Origin: an uncultured Eubacteriales bacterium
GTDB taxonomy: Bacteria; Bacillota; Clostridia; Oscillospirales; Oscillospiraceae
DNA: 64,000 bases
Assembly: GCA_900543085.1 (NCBI GenBank)
Contig: UQQF01000007.1
Coordinates: 5,453-69,452, forward strand
Direction of reading: 5' to 3'
In this document: piece by piece, positions 52,246-62,053 of the stretch
Layout of the letters: every line of letters starts with the position of its first letter
Position numbering within the stretch: the stretch's first letter is position 1
Program-made: the position numbers and the translations under genes
Notes under the pieces: generated by a model
Databases searched by the model: none
What the model was told of the DNA's origin: nothing
What the model saw: the letters and a program-made list of their open reading frames with translations, nothing else

Positions 52246-52274
52246 TTGCTGCCCGTTGCACCCCATGATACAAT
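52246..52274 (+). promoter_or_regulatory. Promoter for the basic hypothetical protein
   Basis: -35 TTGCTG (52246-52251), 17-bp spacer, -10 TACAAT (52269-52274), just after topB. Confidence 0.65.
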
Positions 52275-52297
52275 TCGTGTGTCTGGAGGGCTCGCCA

Positions 52298-52789
52298 ATG
52301 CACAAGCCGTATAAAGCATATAAAGAGCTGAAGCAAAAGCAGAAGCTGCGCATAGCCAATTTCATGTACCGGAAAACGCTGAGATTCTATCTTACTCATG
52401 GGCATATGCCCGACGCTGATGAAACTGAGGCACTTTGTGCCGTTATTTACACCAAGGTGCTCGGCGCTGGTTACAGGGTGGCGAGGGACGACATACGGTC
52501 ACTTTTTCTTAAGCGTTTGGAGAAGTATGAGGAAAGGATACAGCGGGATATATCCTCCGGGGTCACGTTGGAGAGCCTTGCCAAGAAGCCCAAAACGCCA
52601 AAGGCCGGCAAGAAGCAAGGTAAGCGCAAAAAGAGGAAACTGCCAGAACCGGAGCTGCCGTGGCGTGACGATTACTTCTATTTCATCGCCGGACACCTCC
52701 GTGGCGCTCCGTATGGCGTGGCGTGGGAGGAAATGGGCCTGCGGCCATGGCAAGACCCGTTTGATGAAGAAGATACGGAAGATTTTTAA
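52298..52789 (+). CDS. Basic hypothetical protein of the element
   Basis: A 163-residue protein, strongly basic in the middle (KKPKTPKAGKKQGKRKKRKLP), with a helical N-terminus (YKAYKELKQKQKLRIANFMYRKTLRFYLTHGHMPDADETEAL) and an aromatic/acidic end (WRDDYFYFIAGHLRGAPYGVAWEEMG). No family is recognised; nucleic-acid binding is plausible. ATG 52298 follows GGAGGG by 7 bases. It has its own promoter and terminator, so it is expressed apart from topB and the helicase. Confidence 0.75.
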   Translation: MHKPYKAYKELKQKQKLRIANFMYRKTLRFYLTHGHMPDADETEALCAVIYTKVLGAGYRVARDDIRSLFLKRLEKYEERIQRDISSGVTLESLAKKPKTPKAGKKQGKRKKRKLPEPELPWRDDYFYFIAGHLRGAPYGVAWEEMGLRPWQDPFDEEDTEDF

Positions 52790-52802
52790 TAGATTTGTTG
52801 AG

Positions 52803-52832
52803 GAAGCGGCCTTCGAGCCGCTTCTTTTATTC
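52803..52832 (+). terminator. Terminator before the methylase-helicase gene
   Basis: GAAGCGGC (52803-52810) and GCCGCTTC (52817-52824), loop CTTCGA, followed by TTTTATTCT. Confidence 0.8.
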
Positions 52833-52853
52833 TAATTGAAGGGAGGAAAACCT

Positions 52854-55800
52854 ACGCCAGATAAATTAACCAGCATCACCGCGCTTGCCCATGACACGCT
52901 AAGCAGCGTCACGGATGGCTTTGAACCGTGGACAGCGTTTCTCAGCACCATGTCCCGCAATTACAAGTACAGCTTCCCCGACCAACTGCTCATCCACGCC
53001 CAGCGCCCAGACGCTACGGCTTGCGCCGGGTACGATGTGTGGACACAGCGCATGGGTAGGTATGTGCGTCGCGGTGCCAAGGGCATCGCGCTCGTGGACA
53101 ATAGCGGCGATTCACCAAAACTGCGCTACGTTTTCGACGTCTCGGACACAGGAGCGCGTCGCAATTCGCGTCCGTTTGAGCCGTGGCAGGTGAACAGTGA
53201 AAACACTGCTGCCCTCGCCTCTGCACTCGAGCAGCGTTTCGGCGTTGAGCCGCGTGTGAGCCTCGCCGAACAGCTTGAAGTTGTGGCGGCGCAGCTCGCG
53301 GACGAATACTGGCTGGACAACAGCGGGGACATACTCGGCATCGTTGACGAATCGTTCCTTGAGGGGTACGATGAGTTCACGATAGGCGTCAAATTCCGCA
53401 ACGCCGCCGTCGTGAGCCTGACGCACTCACTGCTGGCGCGCTGCGGCTTTGAGCCGGAGAATTACCTGACGCCAGAAAACTTTGAGGATGTTTTCGAGTG
53501 GAACACGCCTGAGGCAGCGACAGCGCTTGGCACAGCGGTCAGCAGCATCAACCAGACCGTGCTGCGCGAGATTGAACAAAGCATACGAAGCTATGAAAGG
53601 AGCCTACACAATGACAGAAATAACCTACAGAACAGTGAACGGAGTACAAATCCCCAACCTGAGCCTGCCAGAGGCAGAGCCAATAGGCCGGTACGGGAGG
53701 ATGCGCCAACGCTATCTCAAGGAGCACCGGCCGGTGCTGTGGAACCGGCTCGTCCTGACGGGGACGCTCTACGAACACCTGCACGAGATAGAGACGGCGG
53801 CGCAGAGCCGGCTCGACCTGACGTTGCCGAAGCTCGCGGAGGCATCGGGCGCGACGGAAGCGCTGAAAGCCGCAGACCCAATGAAGTGGACGGGTCTCAT
53901 GAACGCCTGCAAAGCCCAGGCCGAGGAGCTAGTTCTGAACGAGTTAATCTACAACTGAATCTCTTTGACGAAGCGGAGGACGCGGATGCGCCCTCCGCTT
54001 TTTCATGTCCGCAGGAGGTCATTGACGCCGTGCTCCGCGCCGGTGAGAACACGAGTTATCTGCGCGAGCGCGTAGTCGCGGAGTTTGAGAAGCAGCGTAC
54101 ATTAGATGAAATTGCCGCATTTCTGCCCACAGTTTACCACGACGGTGTTGGCGTAACCATTGACGGTGAGCGCTACGCCGCGTGGATGGGCACGGATGGT
54201 ATACGCATAGCCAAAGGCAATGCGGCACGGTATGCGCGCGACGCTCAGATAATCCCGTGGAGGGACGCAGCCGAGCGCATCTCCGAGCTGCTGGACGCAG
54301 GTCAGTACGCTGGCAGCTGGGAGTTGGAACGCGCTGCCGCGATGGAGCGCGAGCTGCTGGCACAGCAGATAGTTTACCTCTACCGCGACCTCGCTGACGG
54401 ACAGGAAAACAGCCTTTTTCCGAGCCTCGACGGCATAAAAAGTGGACTGTTTCCCGATGTTACCGAGCACGTCACGGCGACACTTGCCGATCGAGAACAG
54501 TGTGAAACGCTGCTGAACGAGTACCGGGATTTCCTCACGGCGTACAAGGCAGACCGCAGCGTCCTGCGTTTCCACTACCATAAAACAGACGAGATACTAA
54601 ACTCGCTCGAAAGCCAGCTCTTGCCGAGGGTACAGTTTCATGCTGACGCAGAGATTATCCCATCTCCCCATCAGTTCATAACCCAGGACGAGATTGATGC
54701 ACTTCTGCGCGATGGCGGCAGCACCTCAGGCGGCAAGTGGCGTATTTTTCGCTATTTTACAGAAGCACATTCCGTCGAGGACAAGGCAGACTTCCTCAAG
54801 CGTGAATATGGCATCGGAGGCCGCTCCCACGCACTGTCTGATGCTCCCGGCAGCGATGAAAAGCACGGCGCCAAGGGCATGGAATTGAGCAAGGGTGGCT
54901 GCGAGAACGTAACACTCAGTTGGCGGCAGATAGCCAGGCTCATAGATACGCTTATTGCATCAGACCGCTTTATGACAGCCCTCGAGCTTGCCATGTACGA
55001 CACGCACACAGCCGCTTATGCGAGCTACAACCGCACCAAACCATACCACGACGGCGACATTGTACTCGTCCAATATGGCGGTGCGTTCTACACCTACGGC
55101 GCAGACGCCGAAACCGCCGCCCATGCGCTCGGTCAGCGCACCCGTCAGGCCGGTGGCCTGGATTATGTCGAGATTATGGATGAGCAGATAGAGCCGGCGC
55201 TGGACTCCCTGCGCGCGTACAAGCCCGTGACGCTCAATTATGAGAACGGTACGGAGCTCACGGTTGACTTTCATCTTCCCGACGATCTGCGGGAACAATA
55301 CGAGCAGATGCTCTATGAGGCGCTCATGGTGAACGACCACTACGTGGACGCCGTGATAAACTCCGACGCGGAAAACGCTGCATTGACGGGCGAGCGCGTG
55401 CTCCGGGAATATGCCGCTGACTCAACCGACCGGGACTTCCAGCGTGCCTACTACGACAGCCCAAGCCTGCGCGACAAGTTAAACCGCGCAGCTCTGGACG
55501 CCGCGTACCATGACCTGAGCGAGCCACCGGAGGAGGATACGCCGGAGCTTGATGATACGCCGGTTAATATCCAGCCGCGCGACCCGATGGCTGCACCATA
55601 CGGCGTCGGGGACTTCGTCTGGATTGAACGCCGCCAGTTTGAGATAACAGGCATCCAGAACGGCTATGTCGAGCTGCTGCAAAGTGGTCTGGACATCCCC
55701 ATATATCGTTCGGAGAGCAAGGAATACTTCGAGCAGTATCTCAAGCAGGATGTACGCAATAGGCAGATTACAGATTTTCTGACCGTTGACCTTGACAGTG

Positions 55801-58800
55801 AGCGAGGGCAGATTGTAGCTGGGCTGCTGACCGATGAGGACATGGCACAGATAGCGCGATGGCTCCGCAACTGCGAGGGCAATACGCAGGTCAGTGAGCG
55901 ACTTAGAGAGTTGCTAACCGGTCGTGACAGCGTAGAGCCTGACGGTCTGCACTACAGCATACCCGGCGATAACGGGAACATTGTTGTTGCCGGCTTCGTG
56001 CCGTGGGAGCAACTCGCGGGCGCGGTGCGTGGGATGTATAAAAGGGATATGGCGCAGGGCATTGAGAGCGAGGCTGCTGCGCAGGATATTGCTTACCTTG
56101 ACCTCAAGGAGACGCCTGATGAGGATGAGCCAGAGTTTGATGACACCCCGGTCAACATTCAGCCGCGCGACCCGATGGCGTCGGCCTACGGCGTTGGGGA
56201 CTTCGTCTGGTTGGATGGGCGCGAGTACCAGATAACCGACCTCCAGCGCGGCTACGTCGAACTGCTGCCGCCAGAGTTGCCCATCCCGGTTTACCGCACC
56301 GAGCGCCGCATGGACTTCGAGCGCGACCTCCGCGCCGACGAGCGCAACAGGTACATCACGGATTACCTCACTACCGAGACAAACAACGACGCGCGTGAGC
56401 AGCATACGAAAAACGTCGCCTACTATGACGCCGAAAAAACACACCTGCCCTACGATGTTGTTTTCCAGACCATAGGCTCCGCGCCTGAGCCTGAACCTGA
56501 ACCAGAACCGCCTGCGCCAGAACCCCCGACGCCGGAGAATGAGCCAGACCCAGTGCCGAACGCTCCGCATAACTTCCGCATAACCGACGACCACCTCGGT
56601 GAGGGCGGGGCTAAGGCGCGGTTCCGCACCAACATGGACGCCATTACCACGCTCAAGCGCATCGAGGCCGATGGACGTTCGGCAACTGCCGATGAGCAGG
56701 CGGTTTTGTCCCGTTACACCGGCTGGGGCGCTATACCTGACGCCTTTGATGAGAGTAAGGGCGATTGGGCGAAGGAATATGCTGAGCTCAAAGCAGCCCT
56801 CACCTCTGACGAGTACGAGGCCGCGCGCGGCTCTACGCTTAACGCGCACTACACCTCGCCTACGGTTATCCGAGCCATCTATGACGCACTCGGCAACATG
56901 GGCTTCAAGGGCGGGCGCATACTTGAACCGTCTATGGGTGTGGGTAACTTCTTCGGACTTCTACCGGAGAGCATGGCGCACAGTGAACTTCACGGCGTGG
57001 AGCTGGACAGCATCACTGGGCGCATAGCCAAGCAGCTATACCCTGAGGCCGAGATCACCGTCGCAGGCTTCGAGACTACAAACCGGCCCGGCTTCTATGA
57101 CCTCGCCGTGGGCAACGTTCCGTTCGGGAATTACCAGGTCTTTGACCCTGAGTACAACCACTTAGGCTTTTCCATCCACAACTACTTCGCCGCCAAGATG
57201 CTCGACCAGGTGCGTCCGGGCGGTATCGTCGCGTTCGTCACGAGCCGCTACACGATGGATTCTAGAGACGAAAGTGTGCGCCGCTATCTCTCTGCGCGTG
57301 GCGAGCTGCTGGGCGCGATCCGGCTCCCGAACAACGCTTTCCGCGCCAATGCGGGAACCGACGTCGTGACGGACATTATCTTCCTCCAACGGAGTGAGTT
57401 GCCTTTGACCGAGCTTTCGGAGTGGGTGCACGTTGGTGAGAATGAGGACGGCTTTACCGTCAACAGATACTTTCTTGACCACCCGGAAATGGTGCTCGGC
57501 ACGCCTACCGCCGAGAGCACGCAGTACGCCGCGCAGGACTACACCGTTGCGCCCATCGGGGGCGCGGACTTGGCGGCACAGCTACACGAGGCCATCCAAA
57601 ATATACACGGAGAGTACGTCGAACGGGAAATTGAAGAAGGCGCCGTTTCGGACATCATGCCCGCAGATCCTGATGTGCGCAACTATTCGTTTGCGCTTGT
57701 GGACGGCGACGTGTTCTACCGCGAGGGCGGCATCATGGTCAGACAAGACGTGAGTGCCACTATGTCCGAGCGCATCAAGGGCATGATGGAACTGCGGGAC
57801 TGCACGCGGCGGCTCATCGAGCTACAAACCATGGACGCGGGCGACGGTGTTATTGCCGCCGAACAGCAAAGGCTGAACGAGCTGTACGACTCTTTCAACG
57901 CCGAGCATGGCCTCATATGCAGCCGCGAGAACAAGCGCGCGTTTGACGCGGATTCGAGCTACTATCTCCTGTGTTCTCTGGAGATTCTTGACGACGATGG
58001 CAGGCTGGAGCGCAAGTCGGACATGTTCACCAAGCGAACCATCAAACCGCACTGTCCAGTAGAGCACACGGAGACTGCGGTTGAGGCGTTGGCTGTTTCC
58101 ATGAACGAAAAAGCGCGTGTGGATTTGCCCTACATGGTACAGCTCTGCGGCAAAAGTGAGGATGCAGTAGTATCCGAGCTTAACGGTGTCATCTTTCGTA
58201 TCCCCGGCACCGAGCATTACGTCACTGCTGACGAATATCTCTCCGGTAACGTGCGTCAAAAGCTCCGCGAGGCCGAGACCGCTGCTGAGGGCAACGCAGC
58301 CTTTAATATAAATGTGGAGGCGCTACGCGCCGCACAGCCGCGTGACCTGACCGCCAGCGAGATTGATGTGCGTCTCGGCGCGACGTGGATAGAGCCGCAG
58401 TACATCAAGCAGTTCATAACCGAGACGTTCAAGCCAGCATTTTGGGCGTCGCAGGGTATTAAGGTTCACTATTCGCCTGTAACCGGAGAGTGGCGTGTCG
58501 AGGGCAAGAGCGCCGTGGGTACTAATGACGTAAACGCCTACAGCACCTACGGCATACAGCGCATGAATGCGTATAAGATCCTCGAAAACACCCTCAACCT
58601 CCGCGACGTGCGCATCTACGACAAGGTTGTGGACACTGACGGCACCGAGCGCCGTGTGCTCAACACCAAAGAAACGACCCTCGCCCAGCAGAAGCAGCAG
58701 GTCATAAAGGACGCGTTCAAGGACTGGCTGTGGAGAGATGCAGACCGGCGTCAGACGCTGGTGGCCAAATACAATGAGTTGTTCAACAGCGTAAAGCCGC

Positions 58801-61358
58801 GCGAATACGACGGCTCTCACCTGACGTTCCCCGGTATGAACCCAGAGCTTACCCTGCGCAAGCACCAGCGCGACGCGATTGCTCGCGTCCTCTATGGTGG
58901 CAATACCCTGTTAGCTCACGAGGTAGGTGCGGGTAAAACCTTCACGATGGCAGCAGCGGCAATGGAGGCCAAGCGCCTTGGACTGTGCAGCAAATCCATG
59001 TTCGTTGTGCCGAACCATCTGACCGAGCAGTGGGCTTCGGAGCTTCTGCGGCTGTACCCATCAGCTAATATCCTTGTCACTACCAAAAAGGACTTTGAGA
59101 AAGCCAACCGCAAGAAGTTTTGCGCGCGCATTGCTACCGGCGACTACGACGCGGTAATCATCGGCCACTCGCAGTTCGAGAAAATACCCGTGTCGCAGGA
59201 GCGACAGGAGCAATTGTTGCAAGACCAAATTGACGAGATAACCGAGGGCATACGCGAGCTGAAATACACCAACGGCGAGCGCTTTTCCATTAAAGCCATG
59301 GAGCGCACTAAGAAAGGGCTTGAGGCCAAACTCAAAAAACTGCTGGACAGCCCTAAAGACGATGTGGTTACATTTGAAGAATTGGGCGTTGACCGCCTGT
59401 TCGTGGACGAGGCGCATTCATTTAAGAACCTCTACTACCAAACAAAAATGCAGAATGTAGCCGGTTTGTCCAGCGCTGAGGCACAGAAGTCCTCAGACAT
59501 GTATATGAAATGCCGATACCTTGATGAGAAAACTGGCAGCAAGGGTGTAGTGTTCGCCACCGGCACACCCGTGAGCAATACGATGGTCGAGGTCTATACC
59601 ATGCAGCGGTACTTACAACATGACGCGCTTGAGCGTCTCGGCCTCAACCACTTCGACGCATGGGCGGCGAACTTTGGCGAGACAGTCACAGCGATGGAGC
59701 TTGCCCCGGAAGGCACCGGCTACCGGGCAAGGACACGCTTTTCTAAATTCTTCAACCTCCCGGAGCTTATGAGCCTGTTCCGCGAGGTCGCAGACATAAA
59801 AACTGCGGACGAGCTGAATTTGCCAAAGCCGGAGGTTGTGTACCACAACAAAGTTTCACAACCCACGGAGATACAGAAAGGGCTTGTAAAGCAGCTCTCC
59901 GAGCGCGCGGCAAAAGTCCACGCCCGGCAAGTTGACCCCAGCGTGGACAACATGCTCGCCATCACGAACGACGGCCGCAAGCTCGGCCTCGACCAGCGCG
60001 TCGTGAACCCGCTGCTGCCAGACGAGCCGGGGACGAAGGTCAACCGCTGCGTGGACAACGTGTTCAGGATTTGGGAGGACGGAGCAGACAAGAAACTGAC
60101 ACAGCTCATTTTCTGCGACCTTTCGACACCTGGCAAAGGCTTTAGCGTCTATGACGACATTAAGAAAAAGCTAGTGGCTCGCGGGGTGCCTGAGAGTGAG
60201 ATAGCCTTCATCCATAACGCAGACACCGACGCAAAGAAGAAAGAGCTGTTTGCCAAAGTGCGCAGTGGACAAGTCCGAGTACTCATGGGCAGCACTGCCA
60301 AGATGGGCGCAGGGACAAATGTGCAGGACAGGCTCATAGCCTTGCATGACCTCGACGCTCCGTGGCGTCCCGGCGACCTTGAACAGCGCAAGGGCAGAAT
60401 AGAGCGTCAGGGCAATATGAACGAGACTGTCCATGTGTACAGGTGCGTTACAGAAAATTCCTTTGACAGCTATTTGTGGCAGACTTTGGAGAATAAGCAG
60501 AAGTTTATCTCACAGATTATGACCTCTAAGTCGCCGGTGCGTTCCTGTGAGGATGTGGACGAAACGACACTCTCATTCGCGGAGATTAAGGCTCTGTGTG
60601 CGGGCGATCCTAGGATAAGGGAGAAGATGAATTTAGACGTCGAAGTCTCGAAGCTGCGTCTGTTAAAATCCAGTTTCCAGAGTCAAAAGTACTCGCTGGA
60701 GTATGACCTCCTACGGTACTTCCCGCGCGAGATTGCGGAGACGAAGGAGCGCATTGCCGCGCTCGAGTCGGACATACAGACTAGAGATGCACATCTCGTG
60801 CCCGCGGACAGTTTCGTAGGAATAGAGCTGGATGGCGTCCGCTACACGGAGCGCATCGCTGCGGGCGAGGCGCTCTTGAATTTATTGCCCACGGTGCAGG
60901 ACACGAGGCCTGTCCACGTTGGCAGCTTCCGCGGCTTCGACGTGGAAGCCTCGCTTGAACAATTCGGAAAGCACGTTCTCACGCTTAAAGGTTCGTCTGA
61001 GCACCATGTCGAGCTTGGCTCTGACGCTTTAGGCAACGTCATGCGAGTGGAGAACGCGCTCACTGGCATGGACAAGCAGCTTGAAAAAAGCCGCGCCCGG
61101 CTTGAGGACTTGGAGCGCCAAACGGAAAACGCCCGCGCCGAGCTTGAAAAGCCATTTCCACAGGAGGCCGAGCTCGCTGAAAAGAGCGCGCGGCTTATAC
61201 AATTGAACGCAGAATTAGATATGGAGAATAACGCACCGCCTGAGCCGGTTGCCGAGGAAAATGAGGATGAGCGCCCGTCGCTGCTCGCAAAACTTAAGGA
61301 ACCCATACCGCTTTATGAACCGAAACCACAACACCAAGTTATGGAGGCTTGCAGATGA
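52854..61358 (+). CDS. Giant SNF2-type helicase / N6-adenine methylase of conjugative elements
   Basis: A ~2834-residue protein typical of Tn1549-like elements, thought to guard entering DNA. Parts in order: N-terminal domain (1-~235, DQLLIHAQRPDATAC); Arg/Gly/Pro-rich disordered linker (~250-370) overlapping tnpV; two tandem ~75-residue domains (~900 and ~1096); Pro/Glu linker; adenine methylase (motif I EPSMGVGNF 1358-1366, NVPFG 1421-1425); SNF2 helicase (Walker A GAGKT 2025-2029, DEAH 2185-2188, GRIERQG); C-terminal coiled coil. GGGAGG lies 7 bases before ACG 52854, where relatives have Met-x-Asp-Lys-Leu; TTG 52836 precedes the site itself. The end overlaps the next gene (ATGA). Confidence 0.9.
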   Translation, partial: TPDKLTSITALAHDTLSSVTDGFEPWTAFLSTMSRNYKYSFPDQLLIHAQRPDATACAGYDVWTQRMGRYVRRGAKGIALVDNSGDSPKLRYVFDVSDTGARRNSRPFEPWQVNSENTAALASALEQRFGVEPRVSLAEQLEVVAAQLADEYWLDNSGDILGIVDESFLEGYDEFTIGVKFRNAAVVSLTHSLLARCGFEPENYLTPENFEDVFEWNTPEAATALGTAVSSINQTVLREIEQSIRSYERSLHNDRNNLQNSERSTNPQPEPARGRANRPVREDAPTLSQGAPAGAVEPARPDGDALRTPARDRDGGAEPARPDVAEARGGIGRDGSAESRRPNEVDGSHERLQSPGRGASSERVNLQLNLFDEAEDADAPSAFSCPQEVIDAVLRAGENTSYLRERVVAEFEKQRTLDEIAAFLPTVYHDGVGVTIDGERYAAWMGTDGIRIAKGNAARYARDAQIIPWRDAAERISELLDAGQYAGSWELERAAAMERELLAQQIVYLYRDLADGQENSLFPSLDGIKSGLFPDVTEHVTATLADREQCETLLNEYRDFLTAYKADRSVLRFHYHKTDEILNSLESQLLPRVQFHADAEIIPSPHQFITQDEIDALLRDGGSTSGGKWRIFRYFTEAHSVEDKADFLKREYGIGGRSHALSDAPGSDEKHGAKGMELSKGGCENVTLSWRQIARLIDTLIASDRFMTALELAMYDTHTAAYASYNRTKPYHDGDIVLVQYGGAFYTYGADAETAAHALGQRTRQAGGLDYVEIMDEQIEPALDSLRAYKPVTLNYENGTELTVDFHLPDDLREQYEQMLYEALMVNDHYVDAVINSDAENAALTGERVLREYAADSTDRDFQRAYYDSPSLRDKLNRAALDAAYHDLSEPPEEDTPELDDTPVNIQPRDPMAAPYGVGDFVWIERRQFEITGIQNGYVELLQSGLDIPIYRSESKEYFEQYLKQDVRNRQITDFLTVDLDSERGQIVAGLLTDEDMAQIARWLRNCEGNTQVSERLRELLTGRDSVEPDGLHYSIPGDNGNIVVAGFVPWEQLAGAVRGMYKRDMAQGIESEAAAQDIAYLDLKETPDEDEPEFDDTPVNIQPRDPMASAYGVGDFVWLDGREYQITDLQRGYVELLPPELPIPVYRTERRMDFERDLRADERNRYITDYLTTETNNDAREQHTKNVAYYDAEKTHLPYDVVFQTIGSAPEPEPEPEPPAPEPPTPENEPDPVPNAPHNFRITDDHLGEGGAKARFRTNMDAITTLKRIEADGRSATADEQAVLSRYTGWGAIPDAFDESKGDWAKEYAELKAALTSDEYEAARGSTLNAHYTSPTVIRAIYDALGNMGFKGGRILEPSMGVGNFFGLLPESMAHSELHGVELDSITGRIAKQLYPEAEITVAGFETTNRPGFYDLAVGNVPFGNYQVFDPEYNHLGFSIHNYFAAKMLDQVRPGGIVAFVTSRYTMDSRDESVRRYLSARGELLGAIRLPNNAFRANAGTDVVTDIIFLQRSELPLTELSEWVHVGENEDGFTVNRYFLDHPEMVLGTPTAESTQYAAQDYTVAPIGGADLAAQLHEAIQNIHGEYVEREIEEGAVSDIMPADPDVRNYSFALVDGDVFYREGGIMVRQDVSATMSERIKGMMELRDCTRRLIELQTMDAGDGVIAAEQQRLNELYDSFNAEHGLICSRENKRAFDADSSYYLLCSLEILDDDGRLERKSDMFTKRTIKPHCPVEHTETAVEALAVSMNEKARVDLPYMVQLCGKSEDAVVSELNGVIFRIPGTEHYVTADEYLSGNVRQKLREAETAAEGNAAFNINVEALRAAQPRDLTASEIDVRLGATWIEPQYIKQFITETFKPAFWASQGIKVHYSPVTGEWRVEGKSAVGTNDVNAYSTYGIQRMNAYKILENTLNLRDVRIYDKVVDTDGTERRVLNTKETTLAQQKQQVIKDAFKDWLWRDADRRQTLVAKYNELFNSVKPREYDGSHLTFPGMNPELTLRKHQRDAIARVLYGGNTLLAHEVGAGKTFTMAAAAMEAKRLGLCSKSMFVVPNHLTEQWASELLRLYPSANILVTTKKDFEKANRKKFCARIATGDYDAVIIGHSQFEKIPVSQERQEQLLQDQIDEITEGIRELKYTNGERFSIKAMERTKKGLEAKLKKLLDSPKDDVVTFEELGVDRLFVDEAHSFKNLYYQTKMQNVAGLSSAEAQKSSDMYMKCRYLDEKTGSKGVVFATGTPVSNTMVEVYTMQRYLQHDALERLGLNHFDAWAANFGETVTAMELAPEGTGYRARTRFSKFFNLPELMSLFREVADIKTADELNLPKPEVVYHNKVSQPTEIQKGLVKQLSERAAKVHARQVDPSVDNMLAITNDGRKLGLDQRVVNPLLPDEPGTKVNRCVDNVFRIWEDGADKKLTQLIFCDLSTPGKGFSVYDDIKKKLVARGVPESEIAFIHNADTDAKKKELFAKVRSGQVRVLMGSTAKMGAGTNVQDRLIALHDLDAPWRPGDLEQRKGRIERQGNMNETVHVYRCVTENSFDSYLWQTLENKQKFISQIMTSKSPVRSCEDVDETTLSFAEIKALCAGDPRIREKMNLDVEVSKLRLLKSSFQSQKYSLEYDLLRYFPREIAETKERIAALESDIQTRDAHLVPADSFVGIELDGVRYTERIAAGEALLNLLPTVQDTRPVHVGSFRGFDVEASLEQFGKHVLTLKGSSEHHVELGSDALGNVMRVENALTGMDKQLEKSRARLEDLERQTENARAELEKPFPQEAELAEKSARLIQLNAELDMENNAPPEPVAEENEDERPSLLAKLKEPIPLYEPKPQHQVMEACR
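53611..53958 (+). CDS. tnpV: TnpV-family protein nested in the methylase-helicase gene
   Basis: A complete 115-residue gene in the +1 frame of the large gene. GAAAGGAG lies 8-9 bases before ATG 53611. The product has TnpV family marks: VNGVQIPNLSLPE, RYGRMRQRYLKEHRPVLWNRLVLTGTLYEHLHEIE, MKWTGLMNACKAQAEELVLNELI. TnpV is named from Tn4451-type transposons; its role is unknown. The overlapped part of the large protein (residues ~253-368) is low-complexity Arg/Gly/Pro/Asp sequence, so the linker seems shaped by the second frame. No stop interrupts the outer frame. Confidence 0.8.
   Translation: MTEITYRTVNGVQIPNLSLPEAEPIGRYGRMRQRYLKEHRPVLWNRLVLTGTLYEHLHEIETAAQSRLDLTLPKLAEASGATEALKAADPMKWTGLMNACKAQAEELVLNELIYN
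55551..56378 (+). repeat. Internal tandem domain repeat of the methylase-helicase
   Basis: Segments 55551-55790 and 56139-56378 both encode DDTPVNIQPRDPM...YGVGDFVW...YVELL...YR; DNA similarity is high at the start of each. It is an in-frame duplication of one small domain. Confidence 0.85.
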
Positions 61359-62053
61359 ACCTGAAAGAACAGTTAATTGAGAAAATGGAGGCCGAGTTTG
61401 AGCATTTTCACTCGTGGCTGCTGGAACAGCCGCCGGAGGAAATCCTGGATCTCGCATACGATTACCTCACGAAGCAGGATATTTTGATGAACCTGGAGGA
61501 TACCGACCTTTCGCCGGCGCAGATTGAGACGATGCTGCGTTCACCTTGTCCGCTGGAGGACGTGTTGCGGGACTGCTTCCACATTGACCAGGCTGACTAC
61601 AACTACACTTTGAAAGTCCTCATTGACCAGCGCGCCGACATGGAGATGGAGAAGCAGCGCGCCATACCAATCTACAACGGCACGGCGCGGGAGGCGAAAG
61701 AGCAAGGTGAGCTGGACAAGTTTAAAGATTCTGCCAAGGCTGATGAGAATTGCAAAACCGCCATTGAAAACGCCATCGCCCGTAACTATGACGGCTCACG
61801 TCTGAACACCAGCGCGGCAATCCGCGAAGTGCGCGAACAGTTTGGTGAGAAGCGGCTTGCCCGCGTCACGGCGTCGCTCATCATCAACAGGCCGCACGAC
61901 GAGCGCATCAGCCCGGAGAATATGAAGTGGGCTGAGAAGAACGTGGCCACCAAAAAAGTTTTCACTGACCGCACTCATTCCGGCCTGCTGGACATCTTCG
62001 CCACGCGGCTGCGGGAGAGCGAGCGCAAACGCGCCAGGGAGGCAGAGCGTTGA
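61355..62053 (+). CDS. DUF3848/DUF3849-like element protein
   Basis: A 232-residue helical protein of the kind found after the large methylase-helicase in Tn1549-like elements: FEHFHSWLLEQPPEEILDLAYDYLTKQDILM (DUF3848-like), then YNGTAREAKEQGELDKFKDSAKADENCKTAIENAIARNYDGSRLN and RPHDERISPENMKWAEKN. Function is unknown. ATG 61355 has GGAGG 10 bases upstream and overlaps the preceding stop (ATGA). MobC follows with a TTGA overlap, so it is part of the mobilisation operon. Confidence 0.8.
   Translation: MNLKEQLIEKMEAEFEHFHSWLLEQPPEEILDLAYDYLTKQDILMNLEDTDLSPAQIETMLRSPCPLEDVLRDCFHIDQADYNYTLKVLIDQRADMEMEKQRAIPIYNGTAREAKEQGELDKFKDSAKADENCKTAIENAIARNYDGSRLNTSAAIREVREQFGEKRLARVTASLIINRPHDERISPENMKWAEKNVATKKVFTDRTHSGLLDIFATRLRESERKRAREAER

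Noticed and set aside
52836..52853. TTG 52836 as start of the methylase-helicase
   Set aside because: It lies before the GGGAGG site and has no site of its own; relatives start at the equivalent of 52854. Kept as an alternative.
53482..53610. Upstream 43 codons of the nested tnpV frame
   Set aside because: The strong site GAAAGGAG and the family N-terminus place the start at 53611; the upstream part is only the alternative frame of the large gene.
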